Assembly (NCBI GenBank): GCA_023525715.1
Contig: CM042012.1
Location: 44,803,441-44,867,440, forward strand
Direction: 5' to 3'
DNA length: 64,000 nt
Origin: Cichorium intybus
Lineage: Eukaryota; Streptophyta; Magnoliopsida; Asterales; Asteraceae
Numbering within the stretch: the stretch's first letter is position 1; every line of letters begins with the position of its first letter. The position numbers were made by a program, and so were the translations under genes. The notes under the pieces are model-generated. The model had not been told where the DNA came from. It made no database searches and saw only the letters and a program-made list of their open reading frames with translations. Below, piece by piece: positions 32,356 through 44,532 of the stretch.

Positions 32356-32763
32356 GGCTGGGTATTCCTTTTGAACGGTGGACCAGTTACTTGGAAAAGT
32401 TCCAAGCAAGAAACAATGGCTGATTCTATGTGCGAATCAGAGTACATAGCAGCAAGTGAAGCGTCAAAGGAAGCGGCTTGGCTGAAGAACTTTATCGGTG
32501 ACCTTGGAGTAGTCCCGAGTATTCAGGAGCCCTTGGATTAAGAGATGTCCAGACAAAGGAACCGCGAGACCATGGAATGTCCAGACATATCGACAGAAAG
32601 TACCACTACATCAGGCATAGGGTAGAAGAAGGTCACCTCCTTGTAAAGAGGGTATCATCGAAAGATAATCCTGCAGATCCCTTGACAAAGGCTCTGAGTA
32701 GGATTAAGCATAATCAGCATGCTAGGAGTATTGGATTAAGAGATGATATAAGTTTTTGTAATT
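32356..32763 (+). pseudogene. G pol C-terminal remnant (RNase H end)
   Basis: After the TAA the same frame continues GWVFLLNGGPVTWKSSKQET and CESEYIAASEASKEAAWLKN. Near 32535-32560 a short stretch is replaced or deleted: the expected CDNEGA-type RNase H block is missing and a TAA appears. RHIDRKYHYIRHRVEEGHLL and NPADPLTKALSRIKH then end at 32761-32763. RNase H would therefore be inactive. Confidence 0.8.
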
Positions 32764-33614
32764 AGATAGGTTTTGAAACTTGTAACAATGTTATTGTATT
32801 TGACTTTTGTGATTTAATAATGGAGATTTATTAATGAGTAATGGTTTACTAATTTTGTCAATATACATATATCATTGTGTTTCATTTTGCATGTTTTACT
32901 TCCCGAATAATTGGATTATTCGAATATCCACAGTCGCTCATGCTTTTAGGGAGTAAGTATGAAGCAAGGCTGTCATGACTTGGTAATAGATTGTCTAAGG
33001 AGTTAGACATTGCAATTGGATTGCTGCACCATTCGTGAGTACTTGGAAATGGAGATTTGAGTATTGGATAAACCCGCGCTCAATGGATTGCTTCATGGAT
33101 TACATCACGAGCAATATTGAGACGATAATATCTTTTGATCTTTAAGCTAAGACATATGAGTTATGATTTACTTAGACGGTTGTTCATTGATAATACGAAA
33201 ACGCATCGGTAACTCGGTGTTATAAAACGTATTGTTGTGAGTAATTTGTCTGGTGAAAGACATAAGTATATGAGTCAAAGTTTATTCGTCCCTAGACCCT
33301 AACGGGGAACAGATATCTGTAGGCCTCTCGATGATTTTGAAGTTGACTAAAATGGTTGGCCAACCGAGACTAAATTGGTAGTCTAAGAGTCATATGCAAA
33401 TCGGAAATCGAGGAACAGTGAATCAGACCAGATTGATTTTATCCATGTCTTGAGTCTGAAAAATATATTGTTGAACGGAGGATCATCTGATCACTTATCT
33501 ATGGACAGGACTAATTAGATCAGAGTTTGGCATTGGTTTCTAGGAAGCTACAAGTGCTGGTTAATTAGAGGTTAAATTGGTAATTATAGTCATAGACTTA
33601 TCCAAGTGGGAGAC
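32764..33614 (+). other. G 3' non-coding region and polypurine tract
   Basis: No gene seen. It ends AAGTGGGAGAC (about 33604-33614), the likely plus-strand primer next to the 3' LTR. Confidence 0.7.
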
Positions 33615-34396
33615 TGTTGGATTAGGTGTCTAAGCCATGACTAATAATTAGTATTTACCTAATTAATAGAAGCACAGTCCATTTGGGTTGCCCTCATGGC
33701 TGGAGGTTTGGTAGAAAATTCGGTAGAGAGAAAGATTGATTTATTATGGGATTAATAAATCAACAGGAATTAAATATATGGTTTATTAATATATTAAAGT
33801 GATAATATATTAATTAGAAACTATATTAATTAATTAGGAATTAATCCAGAATTAATTGGATTTAATTTGGGGATTAAATTAATTAATTAAAGTTGCAGGG
33901 ACTAAAACTGTAATTATTCAATAGTTGAGTAAGTGACAGTGTGGAGTGACCAGTTGAAAGTCGAAATCTATATATGGATATATAGAATTTCTAAAATTGA
34001 TAATTAAGGATAATTAGGGTTTTGAATTGTAAGATAACAGGTTTATCTTATTTGAATTCAAAAAGGTTTATTTCTAAGGCTTATCAGTTAATCATCTGGA
34101 AACTATAAATAGGGCTCCCTGAGCACCATATTGAATTCGCCATTCTCATAAGATCTCTCTGGAATTTCGATCTCCTCTCCTCCTAGCTTGGGTGTGACTT
34201 TCATTTGAGGCAGGATAATTTTGCTGCTCAGCTTCCAGAAAATTCTAAAAGGTTGGTTTTTCTAATTTTATTCTTTTAGTTAATTTTCTTATGGCCTTTA
34301 GGTTTTGTTATATGTTCAATTAGAAGAAAACATAGATCCTTATAGGTTGCATGTGAACTTAGGTTATTTAGTTCATGGTTTGCAGAAAACCTTTCA
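33615..34396 (+). repeat. G 3' LTR (782 bp)
   Basis: Same length as the 5' LTR with about six base differences. It is followed by the GTCTT duplication and then D coding sequence on the minus strand. Confidence 0.95.
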
Positions 34397-36838
34397 GTCT
34401 TGACGTCCATTTGGTAGACGGTAAAATTCATGTAAGAAGCGTAGGCAAGGAAGATCCGAATCGCTTCAAGTCGCGCCACAGCAGCATACACTTCCGTGTA
34501 ATCAAGTCCTTCAATCTGTCTAAAGCCACGAACCACCAGGCGTGCCTTGTTTCGCACGATCACTCCCGAGTCATCTTGCTTGTTGCGAAACACCCATCTT
34601 GTATACAATGCCTTCTTTCCTTCGGGTAGTTCCACCAGTTGCCAGACATTCAACTTCTCAAACTGGTTCAACTCCTCATGCATTGCATCCACCCAACTAG
34701 GTTCATTTAGTGCCATCTCTACGTTCTTCGGTTCGATTTGAGAAATAAACCATGAATAGAGACACTCGTTGACTTGACCACTTTGGCTTCTGGTGATGAC
34801 ACCATCATCCAGAGGGCCAATAACATTTTTGATTGGATGGTCCCACTGAATTCTCGAAGGGACTTCATATTGGAGCATAGCAGTAGAGACCGGAAGATTG
34901 GTTATATTCTCAACCCTTTCTGCGCCCGAAGCACCTCTATCAGAATCTCTGAAGTCGTGAGAGGAACTTGCAATGTACTCGTCAGGAATCCTTTCTGGAA
35001 AGAGAGTATTCATGAAAGTAGAATCAAACACATCAGCAGGACCAGGTTGAATAACATCTTCAATGCTAGTTGACTGCTCAACAACTGGAGTATCGCCAAC
35101 AACTTGGGATGTGACATCAGGAGCATCCTCAGAATTGGAAGCAGACATAGGAGATGCACCGTCATTTGGAATTTGATCTTGAATAATGACAGACGGGGTG
35201 ATGAGATCAGGAATGATATCATCAGCATCTTCTCTATTGGTTCCACTGGGGTCTGGGTTGTCACCTGAAATAACATTAGAAAGCACATAGAAAGGTTTAA
35301 ACACTTCAGCATAATCAAACAACCAGTCAGGTCCAACACGGGCATCAGTTGGATTCTCCTCTAGCAAGCGAACATCAAATGATTCCACGATTTGCTTTGT
35401 CGCCTTGTTATACACTCGATACGCGGTTTTATTCTCATATCCTATGAAGTAACAATCATCCGCCTTGGAGTTGAACTTCGGAGCAGCTTCAAGACGAAGA
35501 AAAGTACAAGGACAGCCAAAGGTGCGGAAATGTGAAACATTTGGCTTGCGACCATAAAGAATCTCGTAAGGTGTCTTCATTTAAGGTTTGTTGATGATGA
35601 CCCGATTCTGAACATAGCAGGCTGTGTTGATGGCTTCAGCCCAGAAAATCACCGGCAGTTTGGAATCGCACAGCATGGTACGTACAGCATCAATAAGTGT
35701 TCTGTTCTGTCGCTCAGCAACACCGTTCTGTTGAGGAGTACGAGCAGCACTAAACTGACGCAAGATACCCTTTTCTGCACAAAACGTGTTAAGAACTGCA
35801 TTCTTGAATTCAGTTCCATTGCCGCATCTGATGGCCTTTAGTTTTTGATTCGTCTGATTTTCAATGAGCTTGATGAATCTAATGTCCAGATCTGCAGTTT
35901 CACTCTTGTTCTTTAAGAAAAAAACCCATGTAAAACGTGAGTATCATCAATAATAACAAGACAGTAAGAACTGTGATTGAGGCTAAGAACATTGACCAGG
36001 CCAAAAAGATCCATGTGAATCAGCTGAAGAATCGAATTAATGGAATTGATCTGCTTGGGCTTATGTGACTTTCTGTGATGTTTGCCTTGAGCACAGGCAA
36101 CACATTTCTCGAATGTAATGAAGTCCTTGATTGGAAGTCCTGCAACCATGTAGTTCTTTGCAAGGCGATTCAGATTCTTTGCATTGGCATGACTGAGACG
36201 TCTGTGCCACAACATCGCGCTTTGTTCTGCAGCACGGGAGAATAAACAGGTGACATTTTCGGGAGTATTGTGATTCATGTCGATGATGTAAGCATTGCTC
36301 TTTCGCTCCGATCGAACAAGAATCCACTCCTCTGGAATGACAACGCCGGGCTTGGGAATCAAACATTCCTTCTTCGTGAAGTGAGTTGAAAAACCCTTGT
36401 CTCATATTTGAGAAACGCTCAGCAGACTGTACTTGAGCTCAGGTAAAAAATTCACGTTCTCAAACTTCAACACACCATTAGACACCGTCCCTCTTTGCGT
36501 GATCATCCCTTTTTCACCTCCCGCGAAGCAAACACATCCCCCGTTGAATTTCTAAATGTTGTGTAATTGGGACATGTCGCCTGTCATGTGCCTAGAACAG
36601 CCACTATCAACATACCAAGGTCTGCTGATATTCCTCCGTAACTGTTCCTGCACACGTCGCGGGGTCAATTAGATTTAGGAACCCAGTCCATACAGAAACT
36701 GGGTTTACCTTCACTATCAACACATCTAACAGATTCAAAGCTCATATCACGTTGATCAAGTATTGGTGAGACATTTGAAATGGTTTTAACACTGCCTTTG
36801 GGAAACCATTTCATATTTGGTTTAAAACATTTATCTTT
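34397..36838 (-). pseudogene. D gag end, protease, integrase and first half of RT, broken
   Basis: On the minus strand the piece begins in the gag tail, ending FCMDWVPKSN and TGA (36665-36667). A 3' splice-like GTGTGCAG|G (36655-36648) follows, then WYVDSGCSRHMTG. Then LWHRRLSHANAKNLNRLAKN and CVACAQGKHHRKSH (zinc site), and MDLFG with catalytic Asp. The next block is RCGNGTEF where RSDNGTEF is expected, so the second catalytic Asp is lost. NGVAERQNRT follows. A stop near 35581 precedes MKTPYEILYGRKPNVSHFRT, a long acidic linker, WVDAMHEELNQFEKLNVWQL and YQMDVKT at the G insertion. Several stops and frameshifts; a dead copy. Confidence 0.85.
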
Positions 36839-37160
36839 TGTTGAGTCATAAATATGGATTGAGTCAAAAGATGCTGATCGGATTTGTAGCCAGATTTTAT
36901 GCCATTAATTTTGCTATCGGTTATGGAATGGGTCTGTCCTTCCATACTTAGTTTTTGTATAAATTGCATGTTCGTACCCTGATTAGGGTTAACTTTTGTA
37001 ATCTTATCTACGGCACTCATACAGAATAGTTCATATCGAATTGTTCTTGAGTTGCATATTAATCATTCGACATCAGTTCTTCATATTGTTCGTTCTTGAT
37101 CTTGTTTATTTATAATATTCCGCATTATTTGAATCTCGATCCAACTCTTGTGTTTCAACA
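36839..37160 (+). repeat. C 5' LTR (322 bp)
   Basis: Begins TGTTGAGTC and ends TTTCAACA, followed two bases later by the primer site. Confidence 0.95.
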
Positions 37161-37162
37161 AT

Positions 37163-37174
37163 TGGTATCAGAGC
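37163..37174 (+). other. C primer binding site (tRNA-iMet type)
   Basis: TGGTATCAGAGC two bases after the 5' LTR. Confidence 0.9.
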
Positions 37175-37308
37175 AGGAGTTCGTGTTACTCACAGATCTG
37201 TTTTGATTATCCTTCTCGTTTTGATCGATTTTGGATATCAGACTTTGATCTTTACGTTCGATTCTTCTTTTAATTTACACTTCTGATTTAAACAGTAAAC
37301 AAGTTTCA

Positions 37309-40035
37309 ATGACTTTTGACGACTCACATACTCAGTCTTTCAATCTTTCAAGCTGCATTGGATCCACTACTAGGACTCCAATTTTATTTACTCAAGAGTA
37401 TGAGGTCTGGGCGTTGCATTTTGAAGATTATGTTCTTGGCATTGAAGAACATGGAACAACGATTTGGCAAGCTATTACTGAAGAAACTTATGTCCACATG
37501 GCAACAAGGAGGGTTATCAAAACCCTAAAAGAATACAACAACCTGCTTGTTACTCATACAAACATTCCTCAAGACGAAAAAGATAAACTAATGAGCAACA
37601 TTAAAGCATTCAGAATTATCAGATTCGCTCTTCAAGCAGACACTCTTCGCTTGGTTAGTTCATGCGAGACGGCTAAAGAGATCTGGGATAGACTTAAAGA
37701 ATTGTATTCGGGAGATGCTGACCTTGAGCACTCAATTCAAACCACTCTTCTTTCCGATTTCGGATCTTTTGCACAAGGATCGGAAGAAACTCTAACCCAG
37801 ACTTTCAATCGATACAATCATCTTCTCAATCGATTATTAAAATATAATCTGGCTAGGACTGTTATTGAGCAAAAGGTTACCTTTCTTGATGGTCTTCGTT
37901 CCGAATGGAAGGCTATCGTATCAACCATAAAAGCGCATGAACAGTTCAAAACTTACACTTTGGCTAAAGTTGTGGGAATCCTCAAGTCCCATGAAAAAGA
38001 AGTCATTTCGGAAGCCAAAGCGACTATCGGTCTTGGTTCACTCGCACTGGTTGCTGCCGGAAAGAAATCGGCTGAAATCGATTCTGACTCAGATTTTTCC
38101 GATGATGATCTGACCAGAGAAGACAAAGCTTTGATGGTATCAAATCCCAAGAAGTTCTTCAAGAAAAACTTCTCCAAATTTAAAAACAGAAGTCAACAAT
38201 GAGGTTTCAATTCCGAAAAGTCATCGAAAGAAAGCCAGAAAAAGAAAGGTGATGAAGAAAAGAAACTTGTTGGCGACTCAGACTATGATTGCCATTATTG
38301 TAAAGGCAAGAACCACTTTGTGAAAGACTGTTTGCTCCGAAAGCAAGCTGAGAAGAAGGAGCAGGTAAAAGATGAAGCTTATTACGCAAAGAAGATTGCG
38401 GAACTGAAAAAGAATGATGTTTCATCTACCAAGGCAACCTTCGTGGTAAAGGAGGATAGCGAGTTTGGTGCCATTGAGGTATGGTCAACGGATTCGGAAG
38501 ATGAGGATGTAAGAAATCCAACGCATGGCCGATGTTTGGTGGTGAAGGCCGATCATTCCGACAGCAGGGGGTACTCTACTGACGGGTGCCAAACCTCAGC
38601 AAGTTGTTTTGCTGCGAAACCTGTTTATGAACAAGTTGAGGAATGTGAAGCTGTGGTCAACAAGGTACGCTCTATCCTTAAATCTTTAAATATTTGTTCT
38701 TCTGCTTATGATACTGAATTAGATGATCTTAGATTTACTGTTTCTAGTTTGAGTGATAGCTTAAAAAGAACACGTCTAAGTAATTCTAACCTAAATGATC
38801 AATTGAGCAGGGTATCGAATAAGAATGAGGAGAGACGAATGAGAATCGAGGCGTTAGATAGTGAGTTAGTTAAAGCACGAGATGATATCATTTATGTCAA
38901 AAGGGATAATCTAGTTCTTGTCAAACAGAGAAATATTTTCTGTTTAATTGCAAAGCGTCTTTACAATAATATTACTCAATTGCATATTGACTGTGATATA
39001 GGCAGGGGTTTACACAAAATGATTTTGCCCTTTCTTGAGTTGAAATAGGATGAAATCGATGCAGAATGTCACAGATGTGAAACCATTGTTTCATCTGATG
39101 AGGTTTCGGAAGCTTATCGAATCGGACTTGATAAAATTGAAAGCTATATTCAGTCCAAAGAACATAAAAATATGGTCAAAGAATATTTTTCAGAAAATGA
39201 TCATGAGGAAATTAAAACAGCAACCTTAAAGAATTTTCACTCATTATGCTCTAAACTAAATTCTGATAATACTCCCATTAATGAGAATATTTCGGATATC
39301 GATGAAAGTGATATGAGTGAGATATCTGTTGAGGATGAAATTGACTGTTCGGAATTCATATCCAATTCTACTGAAACTAAGAAAAATCTCATTTCTGAAA
39401 ATTCAGTTGCTTTTGCGAGAATTGTTGAAAGTGAAGGATCACACACTTTAAACGAACAGGCCACTGTTTTTCCAAAGATTCAGACAGTACCAAATCAAGT
39501 TTTCGTTAAACCAGGACTAAATACAAAAGATGTAACTGAACTTAAAGTCCTAGTCGATAACAATAATTCCGAAGTATGTGATTCTTTCTTTTGGTCGGAA
39601 CCAATTGACAACTCAGATGAGACTAAAGGTCTTTCCGAAATGACCTCATGGAAGTCTCGTGGTAACTACATTTCTGGATCGTTGAACTGTAAAAATTCTG
39701 TCTCTCGAAATGGTTCATGGGGTACTTCCAATTCCTCAAACTCTAAGACGAGTACTTTCAAATCCAACTCTAACGACTGCTCAACATCTTGTATTCATAA
39801 GTCTCCTGAAGAGCTGATCGCCAAAAGGAAACAAATGAATGCCAGGTACAAAAAGAATTTGAAAGAGAGAAAACAGTTATGGAGAAACAAAAACGACTTA
39901 AACCCAACCCAGAAAGTCAATCCAATTCCAATTCCGAAATTTGAGCATACTCCAAAACCAAAACCCAAAGCCTTGGGTTCAACACCAACAACAAAGAATC
40001 TCACTCGTGTTCTCGGTACAAATGATTCAAAGGGG
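37309..40035 (+). pseudogene. C gag, first part, with zinc knuckle
   Basis: The frame starts MTFDDSHTQSFNLSSC. The capsid-like part is YEVWALHFEDYVLG...ELYSGDADLEHSIQT. A TGA (38200-38202) lies just before CHYCKGKNHFVKDC, a normal CX2CX4HX4C knuckle. Coiled coil follows (DLRFTVSSLSDSLKR onward), a TAG at 39046-39048, then a Ser/Asn-rich region up to the internal PPT at about 40028. All pieces are nearly in register, so the ancestral gag was about 900 residues, as expected for a Sirevirus. The reading frame then runs straight into the internal LTR and is cut from the gag tail at 40362. Confidence 0.8.
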
Positions 40036-40039
40036 AGAT

Positions 40040-40361
40040 TGTTGAGTCATAAATATGGATTGAGTCAAAAGATGCTGATCGGATTTGTAGCCAGATTTTA
40101 TGCCATTAATTTTGCTATCGGTTATGGAATGGGTCTGTCCTTCCATACTTAGTTTTTGTATAAATTGCATGTTCGTACCCTGATTAGGGTTAACTTTTGT
40201 AATCTTCTCTACGACACTCATACAGAATAGTTCATATCGAATTGTTCTTGAGTTGCATATTAATCATTCGACATCAGTTCTTCATATTGTTCGTTCTTGA
40301 TCTTGTTTATTTATAATATTCCGCATTATTTGAATCTCGATCCAACTCTTGTGTTTCAACA
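40040..40361 (+). repeat. C internal LTR (322 bp) with its own polypurine tract
   Basis: A full LTR preceded by CAAAGGGGAGAT, almost identical to the CAAAGGGGGAGAT before the 3' LTR. Flanks are GAGAT and ATAAA, so there is no target duplication and it is not a simple solo-LTR insertion. No primer site follows it; gag tail coding sequence resumes instead. Confidence 0.92.
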
Positions 40362-42099
40362 ATAAACCACTCAGGATCTCAAATCCAACAAGATTCATCC
40401 AACAGTTATTTTCAAACCAAAATTTTCATCTCAGTCAGTTAAACCATCAATTCCCACTTATCACTCTCGCAGTCAGAAAACTCATTATTATCAAGTTTCC
40501 AACACATTCACTCCAACGAAATCTCGTTTTGCTAAAGAACAATGGCAATCTACAAAAATGAAAGTGTTTCGAATTGAAAATAAGAAAAATCAACCATCCA
40601 TGAGACAATCCTTTTGGGTTGAAAAATCATGCATTTTTCCTATCTCTCATAAATTCTCACATGGGCCCACATTGGTTTGGGTTCCTAAATCTCTCTAACT
40701 TGTGCAGGTTCTACGTGACGAACAGTATGATCCGGAATGGTACATTGATAGCGGCTGTTCACGTCACATGACAGGGAGGAAGGAGGAATTATGAGAATAT
40801 CGCTCGCTAATGAATGGAGGAAAAGTCAGCTATGGAAACAATGCAACCGGCAACATCAAAGGCTACGGCATGATCACAAATGGTGAAATTTCGATACGGA
40901 AAGTAGCATATGTTGAAGGACTTCAGCACAACTTAATAAGTGTTTCTCAACTAGTGGTCGGAACAGGTCTTAAAGTCTCATTTGATGAAGATGGCTCCGA
41001 ATTGGTTGAAAAGGAATCCAAGAAGATCATTTTGAAGTCAAAAAGAAAAGGAGAGATGTTTCCTTTAGACATGTGACCCATCCAAGGGAAACCTACCATC
41101 TGCTTACTCACAAAAGCTACGAACGATGATAGTTGGTTATGGCACAGACGTTTATCTCACATGAACTTTCGTGACATTAATAAATTGGTACTTGGTGATC
41201 TGGTGCGAGGATTACCGCTACTCAAATACGAAAATGACCGACTGTGTGATGCATGTGAGCTGGGAAAACAAAGTCGGAAGAGCCATTCTACAATCATCAA
41301 CACAAAGATCATAGAACCATTAGAACTTCTGCACATTGATCTTTGTGGTCCATCTGCCATCGAAAGCGTTGCTCACAACAAATACATTCTGGTTGTGGTA
41401 GATGACTTTTCTCGTTTCACATGGGTATTCTGTCTCAAGCAAAAATCTGAAGCAGCGATCAACATGATTAACTTCATTAAGCAGATCGAAATTCTTCTCC
41501 GAAAGCACGTTCGGATGATAAGAAGTGATAACGGGACAGAATTCAAAAATAAAGTTCTAGATGATTTTCTTGTCGATAAAGGAATCTCGCATAACTTCTC
41601 TACCCCCTACACTCCTCAGCAAAACGGAGTTGTAGAAAGACGAAATCGTTCTCTTTGTGAAGCCGCTCGCACAATGCTCTCTTTTGCGAAACTTCCTCTA
41701 TACTTCTGGGTCGACGCCATCGCAACTGCTTGTTACACTCAGAACCGATCAAACATCACCAAACGATTTAATCTCACTCCCTATGAAATCATCAACAAGA
41801 GAAAACCGAACGTGAAGTTCTTTCATGTTTTCTGATCTAAGTGCTTCATTTTTAACTCCAAAGAAAAACGAGTTAAATGGGATGAAAAAGCTGATGAAGG
41901 TATTTTTCTGGGATACTCTCTTACCTCAAAGGCCTATCGTGTTCTGAACAAAAGATCTCGGAAGATTGAAGAAACGTACTACATCACCTTTGATGATAGA
42001 TACAATTCAAGAGCAAAGCATGTTACTACAAAGCTTGAAGAAATCTTTCCAGAATCCAATTCATCTACAATTCCTCTTCTGGATCTCTATGAGGAATTC
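40362..42099 (+). pseudogene. C gag tail, protease end and integrase
   Basis: The gag tail ends HGPTLVWVPKSL then TAA (40696-40698), followed by a splice-acceptor-like CTAACTTGTGCAG|G. In the same frame come WYIDSGCSRHMTG, GYGMITNGEISIRKVAYVEG, LWHRRLSHMN...CDACELGKQSRKSH (zinc site complete), HIDLCGPSAI, RSDNGTEF and NGVVERRNRS. All integrase catalytic residues are present. Three in-frame TGA codons (about 40791, 41074-41076 and 41833-41835) break it, at least the first looking like CGA to TGA. The frame is otherwise continuous with RT downstream, so this copy decayed by point change only. Confidence 0.85.
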
Positions 42100-44226
42100 A
42101 TGAATTTGTTCGATGAACAAGAAAACGCAACATCAGCAGAAGCAAACGCAAGAGATAACCAAGGAGATGAGTTGTTAAAGCTTATAGAAAGTACAGTCAA
42201 TGAAAACGAAACTTTACAAGAAAATTTCACTGATGTCCCGATTCCGAACAATGATCCAACTCCCATTTCCAATGCAACTATCCAGGGGGAGAACCCAGCT
42301 CCTATCCAGGGGGAGAGTTCAGCACCTATTCATGGGGAGGGTATGGTTCCTGAATCCGAGTCAACCACTCTACCGATTGTACAAGATCCCTCTGACGATA
42401 GAAACGATGCAAACTTCCAGGGGGAGAATGAGATTGAAAACAATGACCTCGACACACAGTCAGAGGCACAATCGGAAGCAGAAGAAATTATTCCAGAAAT
42501 CAATCCTGAATATGATCCAAATTATCCTCCAATGATAAAATGGACGAGAGATCATCCAAAATCTCAAATCATCGGAACGACTTCTGCTGGCGTTCTCACT
42601 CGAGCTCAAGCTAAAGAAAAGCAAGCCGCATTATTTTCAAAAGTGGAATTTTTCATGTTTCATTCGTTCATCTCCAAGATTGAACCTAAAACAGTTAAAG
42701 TAGCACTTGATCACGCTGACTGGGTCCAAGCAATGCAAGATGAACTAAATGAATTTGAACGCAATAGGGTGTGGAGATTGGTTCCGACTCCGGAAAATGC
42801 TTCAGTTCTTGGAATGAAATGGGTATTCCGAAAAAAGTTAGACAAAGAAGGGAATGTCATTCGGAACAAAGCAAGACTGGTAGTTAAAGGTTACTGTCAA
42901 GAAGAAGGAATTGATTATGAAGAAACATTCGCACCGGTTGCCAGACTAGAATCCGTTCGAATTTTTCTTGCTTATGCAGCACACAAAGGTTTTGATGTCT
43001 ATCAAATGGACGTCAAATGTGCATTTCTGAATGGAGAATTAGAAGAAACAGTCTACGTTGAACAACCACCCGGCTTTGTAAGCAGTAAACATCCCGATCA
43101 TTGCTATGTGTTAGATAAAGCTGTTTACGGTCTAAAACAAGCTCCAAGAGCTTGGTATGAAACTTTAACTCGGTTTCTCAAGCATTCCAAATTCAAGCAA
43201 GGATCTGTCGACCCAACCTTCTTTCGCAAAAAGGAAGGAAGTCACCTGATGATTGTTCAAATCTATGTCGATGACATCATTTTCGGATCTACTCATCCCA
43301 GCCTAACAGCTGAATTCCAAAAACTGATGGAGACAAAATTTGAAATGAGCTCGATGGGTAAAATCAATTTCTTTCTAGGTCTTAACATCAGACAAAGCTC
43401 AGAAGGCATCTTCATTAATCAGGAAGCGTATACCAAGTATCTTTTAGAGAAATTCGGAATGAAGGTAGATTCTAAAGTCAAAGTTTCGATGGCTTTCGGA
43501 ACCAAACTTACTCCTTCACTAGACAAACCTGCAGCAGACATCACTCTTTACCGACAAATGATAGGTTCACTTCTCTACCTTACTTCAAGTAGACCTGACA
43601 TTATGTTTGCTGTTTGTTACTGTGCTAGATTTCAAGCGAATCCTAGAGAGCCACATCACAACGCTGTGAAGAACATATTCCGATATCTCAAAAGAACAAC
43701 CTCTCTTGGTTTGTGGTATCCGTCAGGATCTGGCTTCTTTGTTCAAGCATTCTCTGATGCTAATCTTGGTGGCTGCGGATTGGATCGCAAAAGTACTTCT
43801 GGAGGATGTCAACTTCTTGATGGAAAACTCGTAAGCTGGCAATCAAGGAAGCAGACTTGCGTGTCACTCTCAACGGCTGAAGCTGAGTACATTGCTGCTG
43901 CTTCATGCACCTCTCAGATAATATGGATTCAAAACCAACTGAGAGACTATGGAGTCAGTATGAAACGTATTCCTCTTCACTGTGATTTCGAAAGTGCGAT
44001 TCGGATTTGTCACAATCCAGTGCAACATTCAAAGACTAAACATATTGCACTCAGATATCATTTTATCAAAGATCATGTTGAAGACGGCAACATCGAAATT
44101 CATTTTGTTCGTTCAAATGATCAACTAGCAGACATCTTCACAAAGGCCCTTCCTGAGCTGGCATTCAACAGAATTCTTCAAGGTCTCGGAATGATGGAAG
44201 CTGAATCCGTTTCGAAATCTGATTGA
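42100..44226 (+). CDS. C pol C-terminal frame: reverse transcriptase and RNase H (708 codons)
   Basis: Open from the last TGA of the integrase part through RNase H, in the integrase frame. An acidic linker of about 170 residues has four GE motifs encoded by GGGGGAG-like runs (IQGENPAPIQGESSAPIHGE). RT: WVQAMQDELNEFERNRVWRL, NKARLVVKGYCQEEGIDYEE, YQMDVKCAFLNGELEETVYV, and the catalytic YVDDIIFGS. RNase H: FSDANLGGCGLDRKST, STAEAEYIAAASCTSQII, HCDFESAI. It ends QLADIFTKALPELAFNR and ALESVSKSD-like residues. All expected catalytic motifs are visible. The nominal ATG is internal to the polyprotein, so it is part of gag-pol, not a separate gene. Confidence 0.9.
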   Translation: MNLFDEQENATSAEANARDNQGDELLKLIESTVNENETLQENFTDVPIPNNDPTPISNATIQGENPAPIQGESSAPIHGEGMVPESESTTLPIVQDPSDDRNDANFQGENEIENNDLDTQSEAQSEAEEIIPEINPEYDPNYPPMIKWTRDHPKSQIIGTTSAGVLTRAQAKEKQAALFSKVEFFMFHSFISKIEPKTVKVALDHADWVQAMQDELNEFERNRVWRLVPTPENASVLGMKWVFRKKLDKEGNVIRNKARLVVKGYCQEEGIDYEETFAPVARLESVRIFLAYAAHKGFDVYQMDVKCAFLNGELEETVYVEQPPGFVSSKHPDHCYVLDKAVYGLKQAPRAWYETLTRFLKHSKFKQGSVDPTFFRKKEGSHLMIVQIYVDDIIFGSTHPSLTAEFQKLMETKFEMSSMGKINFFLGLNIRQSSEGIFINQEAYTKYLLEKFGMKVDSKVKVSMAFGTKLTPSLDKPAADITLYRQMIGSLLYLTSSRPDIMFAVCYCARFQANPREPHHNAVKNIFRYLKRTTSLGLWYPSGSGFFVQAFSDANLGGCGLDRKSTSGGCQLLDGKLVSWQSRKQTCVSLSTAEAEYIAAASCTSQIIWIQNQLRDYGVSMKRIPLHCDFESAIRICHNPVQHSKTKHIALRYHFIKDHVEDGNIEIHFVRSNDQLADIFTKALPELAFNRILQGLGMMEAESVSKSD

Positions 44227-44532
44227 GATTCCGATTGATTCCGAAATTCAGAATGCCTCGGAATCAGAATTTAGACAAGAATAATTCGGAATGCATGACA
44301 AGAATAATTCGGAATTTATTACTTTTATTTTTTTTTATTTTCATATGTTGTGTGTTTTATTTTCTTTTTCTTTTCTTTTTTTTTGTTTTGTTCTTCTTGC
44401 TGTCCGATATGTTTGAGAATGCAGATACAGAATTCAACCAGAAATCCATACACAAAAAGAAAGACACTATTTATTGAAACTGGAGGAAGAAAGTTCGGTA
44501 CATCAAAAGACAAAGATAAATACAACTACTTC
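44227..44532 (+). other. C spacer, pol to antisense gene
   Basis: Repeated TTCGGAAT-type motifs, then a T-rich run (44328-44400). On the minus strand this A-rich segment follows the antisense gene and could serve as its 3' end. No other feature seen. Confidence 0.4.

Larger units (their letters stand above)
26614..34396 (+). mobile_element. G: complete Ty1/copia element inserted in D reverse transcriptase
   Basis: 782-bp LTRs at both ends, iMet primer site, leader, gag-pol, PPT. GTCTT target duplications lie at 26609-26613 and 34397-34401. The LTRs differ at about six positions by eye (about 99% identity), so insertion is recent. Gag-pol is nonetheless damaged: integrase Asp to Asn, a stop in RNase H and a scrambled stretch near 32535. 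It may have been mobilised by proteins of other copies. Confidence 0.92.

Noticed and set aside
36811..37020. A recurring minus-strand frame starting MSAV.K.TKVNPNQGTN at three places (also 40027-40221 and 49684-49992)
   Set aside because: It lies inside the three LTR copies of C and is repeated only because the LTR is. No independent evidence of coding.
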